From: Zhengitettix transpicula
Taxonomy: Eukaryota > Arthropoda > Insecta > Orthoptera > Tetrigidae
Length of the DNA: 64,000 bases
Direction of reading: 5' to 3'
NCBI GenBank assembly: GCA_037074705.1
Contig: CM073590.1
Span: 242,537,601-242,601,600 of the forward strand
Shown in pieces: positions 34,243 to 46,149 of the stretch; positions within the stretch are counted from its first letter, which is position 1; every line of letters begins with the position of its first letter. The position numbers were made by a program, and so were the translations under genes. The notes beneath the pieces are model-generated. The model ran no database searches, was not told the origin of the DNA, and worked only from the letters and a program-made list of their open reading frames with translations.

Positions 34243-35648
34243 GTATCTGTGTGCAGCGGCGTTGCCACGTGTAAGAATTTATATAAACCCGAAAAAGTAT
34301 TTAATTCTATATTAATTTCTGGTCAAGGAGTGACTTAACCTAGATCTAACTGTTCCTAGTTCCGTACACACTATCCACCACGATAGTGCAGTAATTCAAC
34401 AGCTGTAAAATACATGGAATTGTATTGCATGAGTCGCAACAAACATAACCGCTGAATTTCTTATTAAATATACTCCTTGAATGCTTGTCCCTCAGTCCTC
34501 AGACATTACCAAAGATTTAAATTCTTAGCTAGATTCACAATGTAAACAAATAGTCGCCATATTGGAGTCACTAAAGATGGTGACGAAAATTAACATACAT
34601 CATCCGCAAGGTTTGTAAAGTATTTCGTATTGTTTTTTTTTTATTATCATTCGATGGAGTATCGCTGGATAAAAATTATCCTTTTTTATTCAATGAAATT
34701 ATTTCTGCTTTATTTCATTACGGAAGAAGGAACTTGTAGTGGTAGGTTTATTAAATGATAAAGTAAAGTGATATTTTCCGAATTTATTAATTAATTAACT
34801 GACCATAAAAATATAAAGTAAAATAAATACAAATTATGAGTGTTCAGTTAGCCAGGGAAAACAATCGGATCCCTTAAACTCAAGTTTAACCATGGTTTAC
34901 GGTAATTCCCCCAGGAGCGTCAAGAATTGAGACAGTTACCTCGCGTTGATCTCAGGCCGTGATCATGTGGCACCCTTATTCTCTCAGAGTCCTCTGGATG
35001 ATGCACGTCCATCATTGGTGACTGTTCATCGAGGAGTCCTTTTTCTACACTTTCTTTACAGCCCCTTCCCTGGATGTGAAATATCGACGGTCTCGATCAT
35101 CATTGGATCGATCTTTCCTGAACCGCGAAATGTGATTGGTTCAGGCAGTCACGCGTTAATTTAAATTCTGGAGTTTTTTGGAGAGACGTTTCCCACGGTG
35201 CAACAGTCCAGGTAACTTCCGAGGGTCAACAGCCTACGTGCCTACGTCCAGACCTTAGGGATTATCTCTCCTCCACGGCGGCGCCTGGTCAAATTCCAAC
35301 TTGCCAAGCTCTCAACCCTTGCTAATATCTAATTACATTAAAATAATAAAAAAATATATATCTATCTATCGCGCTGCAAACTATTTCCTTCGTTCGTCGC
35401 GTAGTAACGTCTCTCTCTCGCTCTCGCGTGACGTCACGGTCTCTTGGCGCGCAGTGATTTAAACAAAATGATCTTATTTTTAAATTATAATTCTTTCAAA
35501 ATTTATGCTAGGGGTTACTCACCCCCACAGTACCGTTTCTCGTGTTCTCACGAATTTGTGTACCAATTTTTATTGCAATTTGTTAACAGGACCTAAATTT
35601 GTATTGAAATTAATGTAAATACGTGCATTATTATTTTTATTATATAGA
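34243..35648 (-). mobile_element. Non-autonomous Helitron interrupted by a solo LTR
   Basis: The left end GTATCTGTGTGCAGCGGCG is a diverged hairpin terminus. The right end is TTTTTATTATATAGA followed by T, which on the minus strand is the canonical Helitron start TCTATATAATAAAAA. It aligns with 3189-3984 end to end once 34735-35378 and one AACT are removed. TGACGTCA at 35429-35436 is conserved in both copies. Confidence 0.75.
34735..35378. mobile_element. Solo LTR with 4 bp target-site duplication (AACT)
   Basis: Starts TGTAGTGG, ends GCGCTGCA (TG..CA), and is flanked by AACT at 34731-34734 and 35379-35382. The empty site in the related Helitron copy near 3690 reads GGAACTATTTCC, which defines the insertion exactly. 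644 bp with no coding. It is a different family from the TGTAAT..ATTACA LTRs and is not in (TA)n. Confidence 0.9.
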
Positions 35649-35776
35649 TATTTGAATATTCTAGACGACATAAATAAAATTTTGTAGGTAGATAAAGTAA
35701 TAAATTAGTCACTATGAGCTGAATGGATGTATTAAGTGGTTTATTTTTTCAGTGCTATCAAATAATTTATTGTTAA

Positions 35777-35959
35777 CTAGCTGGGTGCCCGGCGTTGCCC
35801 GAGATGTCCCGATACACTCCAATTTCGGTTGCTTTTGCGCTATTTTTATGTAACGCTCCTCGAGGGTGTAGATTTGTAAGCGGAACATACCCATATGCAT
35901 ACCCACATGTATACACACATACATACCCGTATAAGACAATTTTATATAATATATATAGA
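35777..35959 (-). mobile_element. Minimal non-autonomous Helitron with both ends intact
   Basis: On the minus strand it starts TCTATATATATTATATAAAA and ends in a hairpin (CTCGG, loop GCAACG, CCGGG), then CACCCAG, then CTAG. The host bases are A on one side and T on the other, as expected for Helitron insertion at AT. At 183 bp it is among the shortest complete copies one could expect. Confidence 0.85.
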
Positions 35960-36329
35960 TAGATAGATATACATACACTATTTAAAACAATTATTAAATT
36001 TGCAGACATATAATTTTTCCATCTCAAATTAAACTATTTGGTGGTTTTATCAATCTGCAGTTGGTAGCATTGTATAAAAGTAATGCAAAACATTACGAAA
36101 TACGCTGTCTTCAATAAAAATATATCAATTTTGAACATTTAAGTATTGTTTTTATCATAATTCTATGTATCTTCGAGTGCGTATTGCAAGATATAATTGG
36201 GCAACATATTGGTCCCTGATCCCGTTAAATATTCCACGTCAAAAGTCAAGTTATTTAAAAGAAAATTAATGCCATGGATTGTATAACCTCGTTGCGTAAA
36301 GTATAATTAATTGTACTTTTAATTCAATT
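35960..36329. other. AT-rich sequence
   Basis: (TAGA)n then sequence without recognisable features. It may contain the lost left part of the next Helitron. Confidence 0.35.
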
Positions 36330-37017
36330 TAAATGTTCCTATTTCTGTACATACCTTTGACTGAGAGTGCATTAATTGAATAACGACCATAAAAACTTTC
36401 GGAGTTCCGTACGTCATTTTCAATAGTTTTATAGTTACAAACACATAATTCAGCAGTCGTACCTCAGACAAATCTTATTATCTTCTGAAATATTTTACAG
36501 GATACAATAGTACGTTATATTATGAAACTTTATAAATCTCGACCGACACACATTTGAATGTATTATAAGGCGCCATATTTGCTTTATCAAAGATAGCGGG
36601 ATAATTAACTATTCCAAATTAACTTTGCGCAAGGATGGTAAAGTGTTTCGTATTGTTTTTTATTACTATTCGATGGAGTAATACTGGAAAAAATTTTACT
36701 TTTTATTCAATCAAAATATTTCTGCTTTATTTCATTACGAAATACAGAACTATATTTAAGATGCGTATATGTCTTGAAAACTTATGACGTCATCGTCTCG
36801 CGCAGTAATTTAACACTAGTTCGTAAATTATTTCAATTATAATTATTTCCACGTTTATTCTATGGGTTTCTCACCCCCACAGTACCGGTTCTCGATTTTG
36901 GCAGAATATATATACCAATTTTTGTTGAATTCTGTCCACGCGATAAAATTTGTATAAAGAACAACGTAAATACATACATACATACATACAAATATACATC
37001 CTTTTTTATTATATAGA
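36330..37017 (-). mobile_element. Non-autonomous Helitron, old copy lacking a clear 3' end
   Basis: Aligns loosely with 3189-3984 (AGTGCATTAATT, CGTATTGTTTTTTATTA, TTCGATGGAGTA, CCCCCACAGTACCG). It ends with (TACA)n and TTTTTTATTATATAGA, then T, an intact Helitron 5' terminus. The other terminus is eroded. TGACGTCA at 36785-36792. Confidence 0.65.
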
Positions 37018-37684
37018 TAGATAAACTGTATAAAAGGTTATGTATATGTATATGTCCTTTCACGAAACGTAAAACCTTTTGAATTATTTAATTTTCAAAG
37101 AACAGTTGATTCATTTAAACTTGTAGTAATATACATACATGAGTGTTAGTGAAATAAATTTTCTGTTACAATATAAAAAACTGGTGGAGCCAAAGAAGGT
37201 AAAATATATCTGGAATTTAGTATAAGCACATAAAAACCACCCTGTGAAAGATATCATGCAGCTGTTATTTCATAAAATAAAAATCGTTGTGACACAGCAA
37301 TATCGATAATTTCCAGTCGGAAGTAACAAATCGGGATTTTATTGACGTCGAATTTGACAGCAGCAGCAGCAAGCAGCAGCAACGCCCTCTACTCGTGGAG
37401 GATAAAAAATGACTTTTCAGATACCCTCATAATACATGATTGACAGCGGATTTTTTTTTGTCTCTCTCCCAACCAACGCAGAATCTATTAATTATACGGA
37501 CGATACGAAACAATAATGGCAGCGGGGTGGGGGAAAAAACACACAGTGTTGCATTTGTTCTCTTAAAATTGGCAACGATGTGAAAGGAATTTTTGGAATC
37601 GTGATCGTTTGCGTTGTAGTAGTTGGTAATCTGTTTACCCGCTCACTGTGATGTAATAAATGGAAATGTGAATAGTTTAATTAG

Positions 37685-37732
<48 letters not shown>
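37018..37732. other. Single-copy sequence with a CAG-rich patch
   Basis: GACAGCAGCAGCAGCAAGCAGC at about 37360. (AT)n 37691-37732 precedes the next LTR. No gene. Confidence 0.4.
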
Positions 37733-37735
<3 letters not shown>

Positions 37736-38852
37736 AATACCCCACTTATTGATAATTATTATTTAATTTTTATTTTACTTTGAAACTAGAAAATTAATTA
37801 ATTTGCTCCCATTGAATACCCAAACTATACATAATTATGATTATAGGAGTTTAAATTCAACAAGTTATTAAATTTTAGAAACAAAACAATTTTATTAATC
37901 TAGAATACAACTCAAGAAAATCTCTGTTTATTTTTTATATCCTTTTACCTCAACAATTAAATTACACTAATAATCCAGTTACATTTTTAATCAGCCTCTG
38001 TACCCCAGGGTCTTTACTGGGTTGATTAGGAAACGGATAACTAAAATTTACAATTTAAACAATGCAATTAAATAAAATGAAAACGAAATCTGACTGATTA
38101 CCCTTATTTAACAATTTACAGAATTTATTACTGAATGTCTAGTTCTCAATTTTATTTGGGTTTTTCAGGAATGCTCTTTACTCTACAATGCCCATCTGTG
38201 CACAGACTTTTACACACGCTTCACAGACACGTTCACTTTATCCTTTTTGATATCCCGACTCCTGACAGCTTGCATGGACTAAAATGTTTATTTTATTTTT
38301 AGTCACGGCCACTATTCAATTTGACCGAATATTTATCACCGACTCCACGTCCTCCTCCTTTGCGGACACTCCAACATCCTTCTCTCTTGCGCTCTGGCAC
38401 CTGACTCCACGTCCATCTCCTTCCAAATCTCACGTCCAACACCGACGTTCAACTCCCTTTTATCTGCTTCCCCCTCTCCAGAATATTCCCTTGTTTTCCC
38501 AGTTTTTTTGAGTTTCCACGTTCGCCAAACAAACACCAGCTGTTGGCTTTCTCACGCTCCGAGAGCCACTCAATACAATTCAATTAAACATTCCCTTTTA
38601 ATATAATTGTGTGTCCACAAAACTTCTGTCATTATGCCTCTAGGGTTTCGTCCCGATGTCTGTCAAAACCATTAGCTCTAAGAGCCGCTAAACGTCCAAT
38701 TATAGCCCTACCCTTCTCTAAGAACCACTTATCCATCATTTTATTATTATCCTTTTTTTTATACAAACCACTCAAGAATCCCCAGTCTGAGTTGGTAAAC
38801 AAATCTGATGAAATAAGAACAAAAGTCATGTCCTTCTTAACTGGGTGTTACA
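37733..38852 (-). mobile_element. Solo LTR of the TGTAAT..ATTACA family
   Basis: Starts TGTAATACCCCACTT and ends GGGTGTTACA beside ATATATAT. It is the inverted counterpart of 20313-21455 over its full length. Core CCCAGGGTCTTTACTGGGTTG and AAATCTGACTGATTACCC. No internal coding. Confidence 0.8.
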
Positions 38853-38899
38853 ATATATATTATGAGCTGAATTGATGTTTTATATATTGTATATTATGT

Positions 38900-39228
38900 A
38901 TTGTAAAAAGCAACGAAAATTATAGTAAAAATTCCCCACGTTAGGCGCCAATACGTAATGAACACTAATTTTAATTAGTAATATTTGCCTCACATTGGAG
39001 CCAAATTATAATAAATACAATTTTTATGATAGTAATATATATAATGCCAAATTGTAATAAATACTATATTTATTATAGAAAAAATGCCCCACGTTGGGCG
39101 CCAATTTGTAATCAGCAACTTAAATTTCCTCTAATTTATGAGTATGACATTGGAGTGCCAAAATGTAATAAACACCTTAAATTTAATTATATTAAAAATT
39201 CCCTACGTTGGTCCAAATTGTTGTAAAC
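38900..39228 (-). repeat. Tandem array of LTR-tip/primer-binding-site units
   Basis: Six units of about 46-57 bp start at about 38900, 38952, 39006, 39053, 39107 and 39163. Each begins with a form of TGTAATAAAC and ends with a form of CCCCACGTTGGGCGCCAA. The unit ending near 39106 is perfect: GCCCCACGTTGGGCGCCA is the reverse complement of a tRNA-Lys(1,2)-type primer-binding site. Read on the minus strand it is LTR end, primer site, ~25 nt leader, LTR end, primer site, and so on. No full LTR is recognisable at either edge. Confidence 0.75.
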
Positions 39229-39546
39229 AAAATATTAAAGGGTCATATATATATTCTTTTGTATGTTTTGTAATCTCAGTTCGAGAATTCACTTCGATTA
39301 TTCTGTGATGTTCCCTGCTATGTTTCGCCAAGAATAGGGTGGTTATGCTCCTTATGAGTAATATACAATTAGAAATGTGTTTTATGAAGTTTAAGTTCCT
39401 GTCAGGAAGACTAATTAACTGGATCTTATTCTCATAAGAATACGACGCACACATTAAATTCTACGGAGACAAAAAAAACACATTCATTTATCGCTCATTT
39501 ACGACGACAATGTCACGTCATCCTCGGTCTGAGCTACACAATGGTG

Positions 39547-39594
<48 letters not shown>

Positions 39595-39986
39595 GTTATT
39601 TGACAATTGTAGTTTCTAAGTGAACGCTGTGACGTAACGGCGAGGTGGAGACAGACTGCAATGGGACGGGTTTGGCGGAAGAGGGAGCATGACGTCACTA
39701 GCTGCTCCTGAGAGCGGCTCTAGCCTGGGGCCGTTACTAGCGTTTGCACGCGCACATTGTCGTGGAAACGCCGCCAACAATACATTGACCAACAATGTAA
39801 CCGGGCAAGTAATCGACAAAGCTCGCTTGTCATGTTACAATATATCATTTGTTTAAGCAGAGAAAGCAAAAAAAAAAATTGAAATGTAACAGCATCGTTT
39901 AAAAAGCAAAGATATGTTAGGTTTCAAAAGAAGTTATATTTAGAGTCTGACAAGAAATCGTACTTTCAATTTTTTTTATAAATATA
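39229..39986. other. Single-copy sequence with (AT)n
   Basis: (AT)n 39552-39591 without LTR ends; TGACGTCA at 39690-39697; ATGTTACAATAT at about 39834 resembles a bare LTR tip. No gene. Confidence 0.4.
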
Positions 39987-40479
39987 TGAGGGTGAGTGAG
40001 TAAGTAATTTTTTCTCTTTTATTTGCCCAGAAAATTAATCCAATTAACTCAGCATAATATTAAATTTTCACTTTTTGACGTAGTCTCCGTATTTTTTCCA
40101 CAGTTTTTGGCCCACCTTTTAACAAGGTCATGCGGCGGTAAAAAGCGTGGTCTTGCTTCCTAAGCCATCGACGCCAACTGTGTTAGCACTTGATTTCGTT
40201 ACAGCCTCGAATCCATCAGCTGCAACGACATTTTTTTCAGTCTTTCATGAATACAAATGGGCGTTTATCCTTCCGCATTTAAGAATTGAAATCACAGAAC
40301 GCTGTCTAATACTTACGTCGCTGTCAAAGGATTTGAAAGAGGGCGCTTAAATTAGGAGGTTGTTACTGCAATGGAGTGGAGAAGAATGTTTGACGAATCG
40401 CCCCAAATTCAAAATTTTCACAGTGGATAACTTATTTAAGAAGAAAAAATGGGCGACATTACTTATTGAACCGCCCTCG
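39987..40479 (-). mobile_element. mariner-like element, internal-deletion copy
   Basis: The inverted ends are GAGGGCGGTTCAATAAGTAA (minus strand, from 40479) and GAGGGTGAGTGAGTAAGTAA (plus strand, from about 39988), both near TA dinucleotides (39985-39986 and 40480-40481). It keeps only the last codons of a transposase. At 493 bp against a usual length of about 1.3 kb, it is a deletion derivative. Confidence 0.75.
40068..40150 (-). pseudogene. mariner transposase C-terminal remnant
   Basis: The minus-strand translation gives FLPPHDLVKRWAKNC, then after a one-base frame change KKYGDYVKK and a stop. This is the characteristic tail of mariner transposases (..W..C.EK.G.Y). The catalytic D,D34D region is absent. 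Confidence 0.7.
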
Positions 40480-40675
40480 TAGAACGGACTTCTCAAGTCA
40501 TAATAAACTAATTTTATCTTCCTGTGTGGATTTCGCAACGAAAAAAAAGGAGGACCAACAGATGTTTCTCAAGCGAAGCAAGAAACTGTTTGTTACGTAT
40601 ATTCATCATTTACGTCATCACGTCTCGTTTGTCGCACAAATTTTGTGGCTGCTGCTGCTGCTGTTGTTGACGCTA

Positions 40676-40743
<68 letters not shown>

Positions 40744-41602
40744 TATGTGAGAAGAGTCCAGAGGCTGTTTTGTGTGCAGGACCTCCGTGTATTTACACGC
40801 TAAATGAACGTCGTTCCACTGCTCCGGGATTTAATTAATTTTGCCACTGCAATTTAGAAGGCCCCGGAAATTTGGAGACAAACAATTCAGCAGTCGCTCC
40901 CCGGAGTTCACAAAACACCAACCGTCTTGGTGTCTTTAAGAGGGAGAAATTAAGTATATTAAAAAAAATTGTTCAATTGGAGTGAAACGAAATTTTGAAT
41001 CTCTGCTTTTTAATAAAATAGGGAACATTAAGACATTAAAAATTAACTTGAGTGTAGCGTAGGAAGAAAATAGTTTTTCCGTGTGTTTATTTGTGTCCTA
41101 GGCACTTAAATTGTGTTCACACACTATACTAAGTTGAGAAATGTTCAAATAAATTTTACTACAATATATATACCAGATACTTGACGTTTTAAACTTAAAA
41201 AAATTGTTGAATGTGTGCTAAGTCCACATTTGTTTATTTTCCGCTAATTTTCTATTATTAATTGGTTTCTGCTATTAACATTACTACGAATTTAATACAA
41301 ATAGTTGGCATAAAAGTAGAAAAAAAAGAGAAAACTCTAAGAAGAAAACATTTGATAGTCGTAGTTAAGCGAATACATCCAATAAAAAAAATTAATTGAA
41401 GTCTGGCAAAGCGCAGTTTACCGTATTTTTAGTCATATTTCTAAATTAGGGGATGTTTTCTAGTTTGGCGGCTTCCAGAATCCTTTCAGAACCGACAGTG
41501 AGCGGGTTGACGCCGTCGTGTCTGCAGCAGGGCGGCGATGGTCCAACTCTGGTTCTTCAATAATCTCTGACGAAACCCCTGGATACTCCGCTGTCCCCTT
41601 GA

Positions 41603-41638
<36 letters not shown>

Positions 41639-44600
41639 CTCTTTTAGCTCAAATTTTCCTCCTGGACTTTCATCTTCATAGAGCAGTAATACCAGTAGTA
41701 CGCACACTCAATACTTTAATTTTTTTTTTAATATTTCCAATCGGGCCTAAACACCTTCCCCCACCTAAAGAGACAGTTATCATCAAGGTGACCCACGATC
41801 TTCAACTAATTCCGGTAAAGGTTGATTTTCTGACCGCTCGGACTCGCATTCCTTTGTGGGCCACGAATTCGCAAGTATCGCGATGAAATTTAGCTCCTGT
41901 TTTATTTTTATTTTTTGGTGCTGATGGTGCTCATCTGCAAAAAAGTTACACAGTCGATAATAAACGGTAAAATCTGAAGAAGCTTGTCTCGACATCAATT
42001 ACCAGTTGTCCAGCAGAGTGGAGCGAAATTCTATGGCCGACGGCGGTGGCGGCGGCGTTAACGAAAGTAAGCGAATAACAGGATTAAATCTACTAGTCCA
42101 CGTGACGTCATAGTGATTGTTCCAAAAGTGAGACAGGCCTGGAAAATTATTTGGTTCAGTCCCTCAACATGTCCTCTACAAAAAATTATTAGTGAGGTCA
42201 GCGGAGAAACAGGTTATCAATTATTGAGTGTTAGCTGTGAGAGGCTTCTGGGGAATCCACGTTGGAAGGAGACGTTGCACTAAGAGGAAATGGATTATAC
42301 TTATTAGTTGTAATCGAAAGGTTCCATGAACCGCCATTTTCGTTGATCAGACACGGACATTGAGGTTAGATTTTTGGACTCTCTAGAAAACAGTAAATAT
42401 TGGAGGGGGGGGATTCATATTGATATTTACCTGTAGTTTATGATCGCAATCATTTGTTTGTCGAATTTACCGGGCCGCACTTTCACCTTGATCCGATCCT
42501 TGGATAAGTAGATCCAATCTACTTTACCTTGCACAAGTGCGAGGCTGTCGTGGGGGGGGGGGGCTGAGATGAAAGAGCTGAGAGGTAAGTGGCGACCTCG
42601 GGGAAGCCCAGAGTGTCGAAACGATAACCCCCCCTCCCCCTCCCCCCTCGCAATATATCGACCACACGCCTCTCCTCCGCGCTGCTCTCCTTCTTGGCGA
42701 GTGTGCCATGAATATTTGATGGCGTCAGAGAGTTCATTGGAGTGGCGACAGCGCAGCAGATACACGCGGATCCTTCACAGGAATGTGCCACCGCCATCGT
42801 CGCTGAAAACAAATTAACTTCACCCGTAAAAATATGGATTTAAAGCTCCTACCAGTCAAGCAGGTCTACTTATTCTTCCACCGAAGTCGTCATATAATCT
42901 TTTTCGTCACTTTTTGTATCTTTACAATCCACTAAATAATTAAAGAGTAACATAAAAAAATAACTTTACATCCCTCGTCATTATTTGATGAGGTTTACAC
43001 GAATCCTTTCTTTCTTTCTCTGTAAAATTGTTCCTTTGCGTTCTTCATCACCTGGGTTACCGTTTGCAGACGGACCCACCAACACTACAACAAGCAACAA
43101 CTGCTAAGAGTCCATTGAGAGACTTGCGAAATTCGAAGCCCACAAAGACGTGTGTATCCAAGCGGTCACAACGTGGGGGATACGACCGGTCGTTGATCGT
43201 CTGGAAAAATTCTGTTAAATATATTTTCTTATAACAGTTACATTAACTGAAATTCTTTTTTTAAATAAATATAGACATTAAAAATTAATTATCAAATTTT
43301 ATACCTCATTATTTAATCAGTTTAATTTTAAATCAGAAAAAAGAGGGAGAATTTATTAAATAAGCAACGTTTCATCGCTTAATTTGCGACCTTATCAGGT
43401 TACAGTTGAAAACTGCAACAAGGAAAAACAAACAAATGAAACAATTTGGCAGATTACAGATAAATATAAATTGTGTTGGACTTAAAAATGTATTTCTAAT
43501 CGTTGTAATTGTTTTGTTCTTTTTTGGTTTGTTTTAAACTGTAACGTCATGAATCACACTGTCTCTTTATTTAGGTTTTTCTTGTTTTCTTTGTTTTCTT
43601 CCCTAGGAGTAAAATCTTTATATCTTTTTTTTCTGATCTTCTAAACGATCTTTCACGTCATCTCTTTAACCTGTCTTCTTTGGTTTTCTTTTTTAATTTT
43701 TTTACCTTTTTTTTTTACTTTTTCTTGGTCTCCTATTTTCTCCAGGACAATGGAACACCCGAACAATCTTAACAGACCATTGTAACTCATTTCAAATCCA
43801 GCTTAACAGACTGCATTTTTCCTACCCCCCCCCTTTTTCATACTAACTCTTTTCCAAAAAATAAATAATGTTGGGGGCCAGTCGTCGTATCATTCCAAAA
43901 ATCCTTATTCGGAGGGTTAATTTCTCGCTAATCAATTTTTCTTTGTTGTATCACTACCGTTCTATTATTAGTTTTGTTCCTTTCAATTTTCCTTCCTTCT
44001 GTCCCTTTTTATCTTCAACAACAGAGCGTCTCATTTGATATTTTAAAATTTCTTCTTTTAATTATTTACTACTCTGATAATTTTAGTAATTGTCTGTTAG
44101 TTTACCTACGTTCTTAGACCCATACTAACTACTCGAACTTAGTATCCTTTTTTCTCTTAATATACATTACAATATATTATTTATTGTATTATTTAATGTC
44201 TCTTTACAGAAGGAACATGGCTACAAAAGGGGGGCCGAAAGCTCGTGTTTCCAGACAATCCTCCAAATATTTTATCTGGCTTTAGTCTCTTCCGGCTATT
44301 ATAAGAGGATTAACATCCGGACTGGTTTTTCAACGACATTTTCCTGCCAGGGATAGGCAAATTTCTTCAACTCGGACCAACGACGTCATCAGGACCGGTA
44401 AAGTTACACCTTTCCACACACACACACACTCAGCCATTTTGTTTCACCGAGCCACGTTCACACACACACACAAACACACGACAAATGCAACAATAATTTA
44501 TGTCCCTTTATGATTGCCCTTTTGTTTAAATGCCGCCTGCGTTGCGCCGCGCTGCGTTTCAAATGTTTCCGTCTAGCCGATTAGCAAATAAGCAAACAGG

Positions 44601-45206
44601 GATGGGAATGTGGGAGGAGGAGGAGGAGGAGGAGGAGGGGGGCTGTTAAATGCCGACAAATACCTCTCGGCTCGCGTAATTAAATTCTCAAACAATCCCG
44701 AGTTAGCAACCAGCGCAACACCCTTTTCCTCCTAATGGAAAACAATTTAATAACTGCGGCGTTGCGTTGCGTGCCATGTCTGCCAACCAAACAACCAATG
44801 CGCAATTGTGAGCTTGTTTTATTGTTCCTCTCTTGCCGAAATAATTTTTTTTTTTAATATCAAAAACGTGTTATTGTTGGTATTATTACGCCAAACGCAT
44901 AACACTGACAATGGTTTTTAGGGGCTAAAAGCACTGATGAAACAAACAAAATAAAAATGGATTCATATTCAAACAATGCCGAATATTTTTTTTCAACATA
45001 TATTGTCATGGCTCTGAGTTGCAAATGTCCTTGGTGATCGTTCATCATGTTATGTTACCGGGGTAAATAAGCGCCCAATATATTAAGGACTGTAAGGGGT
45101 CTGTCATCAGATATCCAGAGATGTTGTTCATATCCATGATAAGGGGGAAGAATTTTTTTTCTCCGCTACCCTCCATATGTTTTTTCGTTTATTATTCATA
45201 CTGTTT
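40480..45206. other. Mostly single-copy sequence, no gene recognised
   Basis: Contents: (GT)n 40680-40738; a short LTR-tip-like CTACAATATATA at about 41159-41170; (CA)n about 41604-41633; TGACGTCA 42103-42110; a GC-rich block 42520-42820 with G- and C-runs whose opposed frames (e.g. 42519-42812 minus, with a hydrophobic start) are unconvincing; T-rich 43500-44000; (CA)n near 44414 and 44460; (GGA)n about 44618-44637. The 42.5-42.8 kb block is the best place to look for an exon. Confidence 0.35.
40680..40738. repeat. (GT)n microsatellite
   Basis: About 29 uninterrupted GT repeats. Confidence 0.95.
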
Positions 45207-45214
45207 GGGCGCCA

Positions 45215-45496
45215 GGTAATTTTTGGGATAAAATCACCAAAACAACTTTTTACTCTTTCATTATTTTATTTAATCGAACATGAGATATAATTTAACTACA
45301 GGGTGTGGTTTATAAAACTTTTAAATTTATTTGGAGCACGTCCATCCTTGGTCGAGCCCAGTCTGGAACTGCCCATTACGCTTCTCCCCTTGGCCGGCCT
45401 AAAATAACATCGCATTTCCGGCACCTGCATAAACACATCCACTGCAGTCACCCCCGCCAAGGGCGCTCGACCGTACCTCGCAACAATCATGTTACA
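45215..45496 (-). mobile_element. Probable solo LTR of a second tRNA-Lys-primed family, copy 1
   Basis: On the minus strand it runs from TGTAACATGATTG to ..AAAAATTACC, then TGGCGCCCAAACAG, which fits a tRNA-Lys primer-binding site. It shares with 53171-53412 the block GGGCGCCAGGTAATTTTT and a following diverged AT-rich run. The inner end TTACC does not obey the TG..CA rule, so the exact border is uncertain. Confidence 0.5.
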
Positions 45497-46149
45497 ATAT
45501 TAACCTCAACCTAGAGACTAAGTGAAATTTACAGAATATTATGGACCGCATGGCAGAGGCCGCCATTTTCAATAATTTTAATACAAAGTCCTTACATATT
45601 CTTGCCAAAGTGCGACGGGACGAATACCAGTAGTCCCGGGGTCGAAGCAGGAGTGGTAGCGGGGGATGAACTTCATAAACTCCGGTCTTCAACCTCCACA
45701 CGTCAACACTGTGCCCTCTACACTTGAACCTCCGACTCCAGATATAACTGTTCACACATCAACTCCTCATCAACTTCTCGTCACATAACTGCCTTCGCGC
45801 TACGGTTCAACTGTCTCCTGGTCCCATAAAAAATGTCCCTTTAATGCCACATCTGAAATAATGTTACATCTCGTTCACTACAATTATGCTTCTGACTCAA
45901 AACTGTCCTTCTTAAACCACAAATTCAACCAATTGACGGTCTTTTGCCCAATCTGCTGTTGATGTTGTTTAAGAATAAAATTGAAAAGGTTCTCATTGGA
46001 GATTAAAATGTTTCGGACAATATTTAAGTTGTGTTGATGGAACTTGGATTTCTGGAAACTAATATAGATAGCTCTGTCTTCAAGACTGTATACCATGGCT
46101 CTCTTTTGTTATCGAGGATGGTCAGAAAGATAATTCAGACACACTTCCA
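45497..46149. other. Single-copy sequence
   Basis: Minus frames 45492-45755 and 45884-46096 lack recognisable features. The second contains SFQKSKFHQHNLNIVRN-like residues that could be decayed Penelope reverse transcriptase sequence, but this is too weak to call. Confidence 0.3.

Noticed and set aside
38900..39228. Primer-binding-site sequence identical in type to that of some retroviruses
   Set aside because: It shows tRNA-Lys priming only. No gag, pol or env is present, and Ty3/gypsy-type elements use the same primer; an endogenous retrovirus is not supported.
42427..42817. Overlapping frames on both strands, one with a hydrophobic start
   Set aside because: Poly-C/poly-G composition explains them; no domain, conserved motif or splice support.
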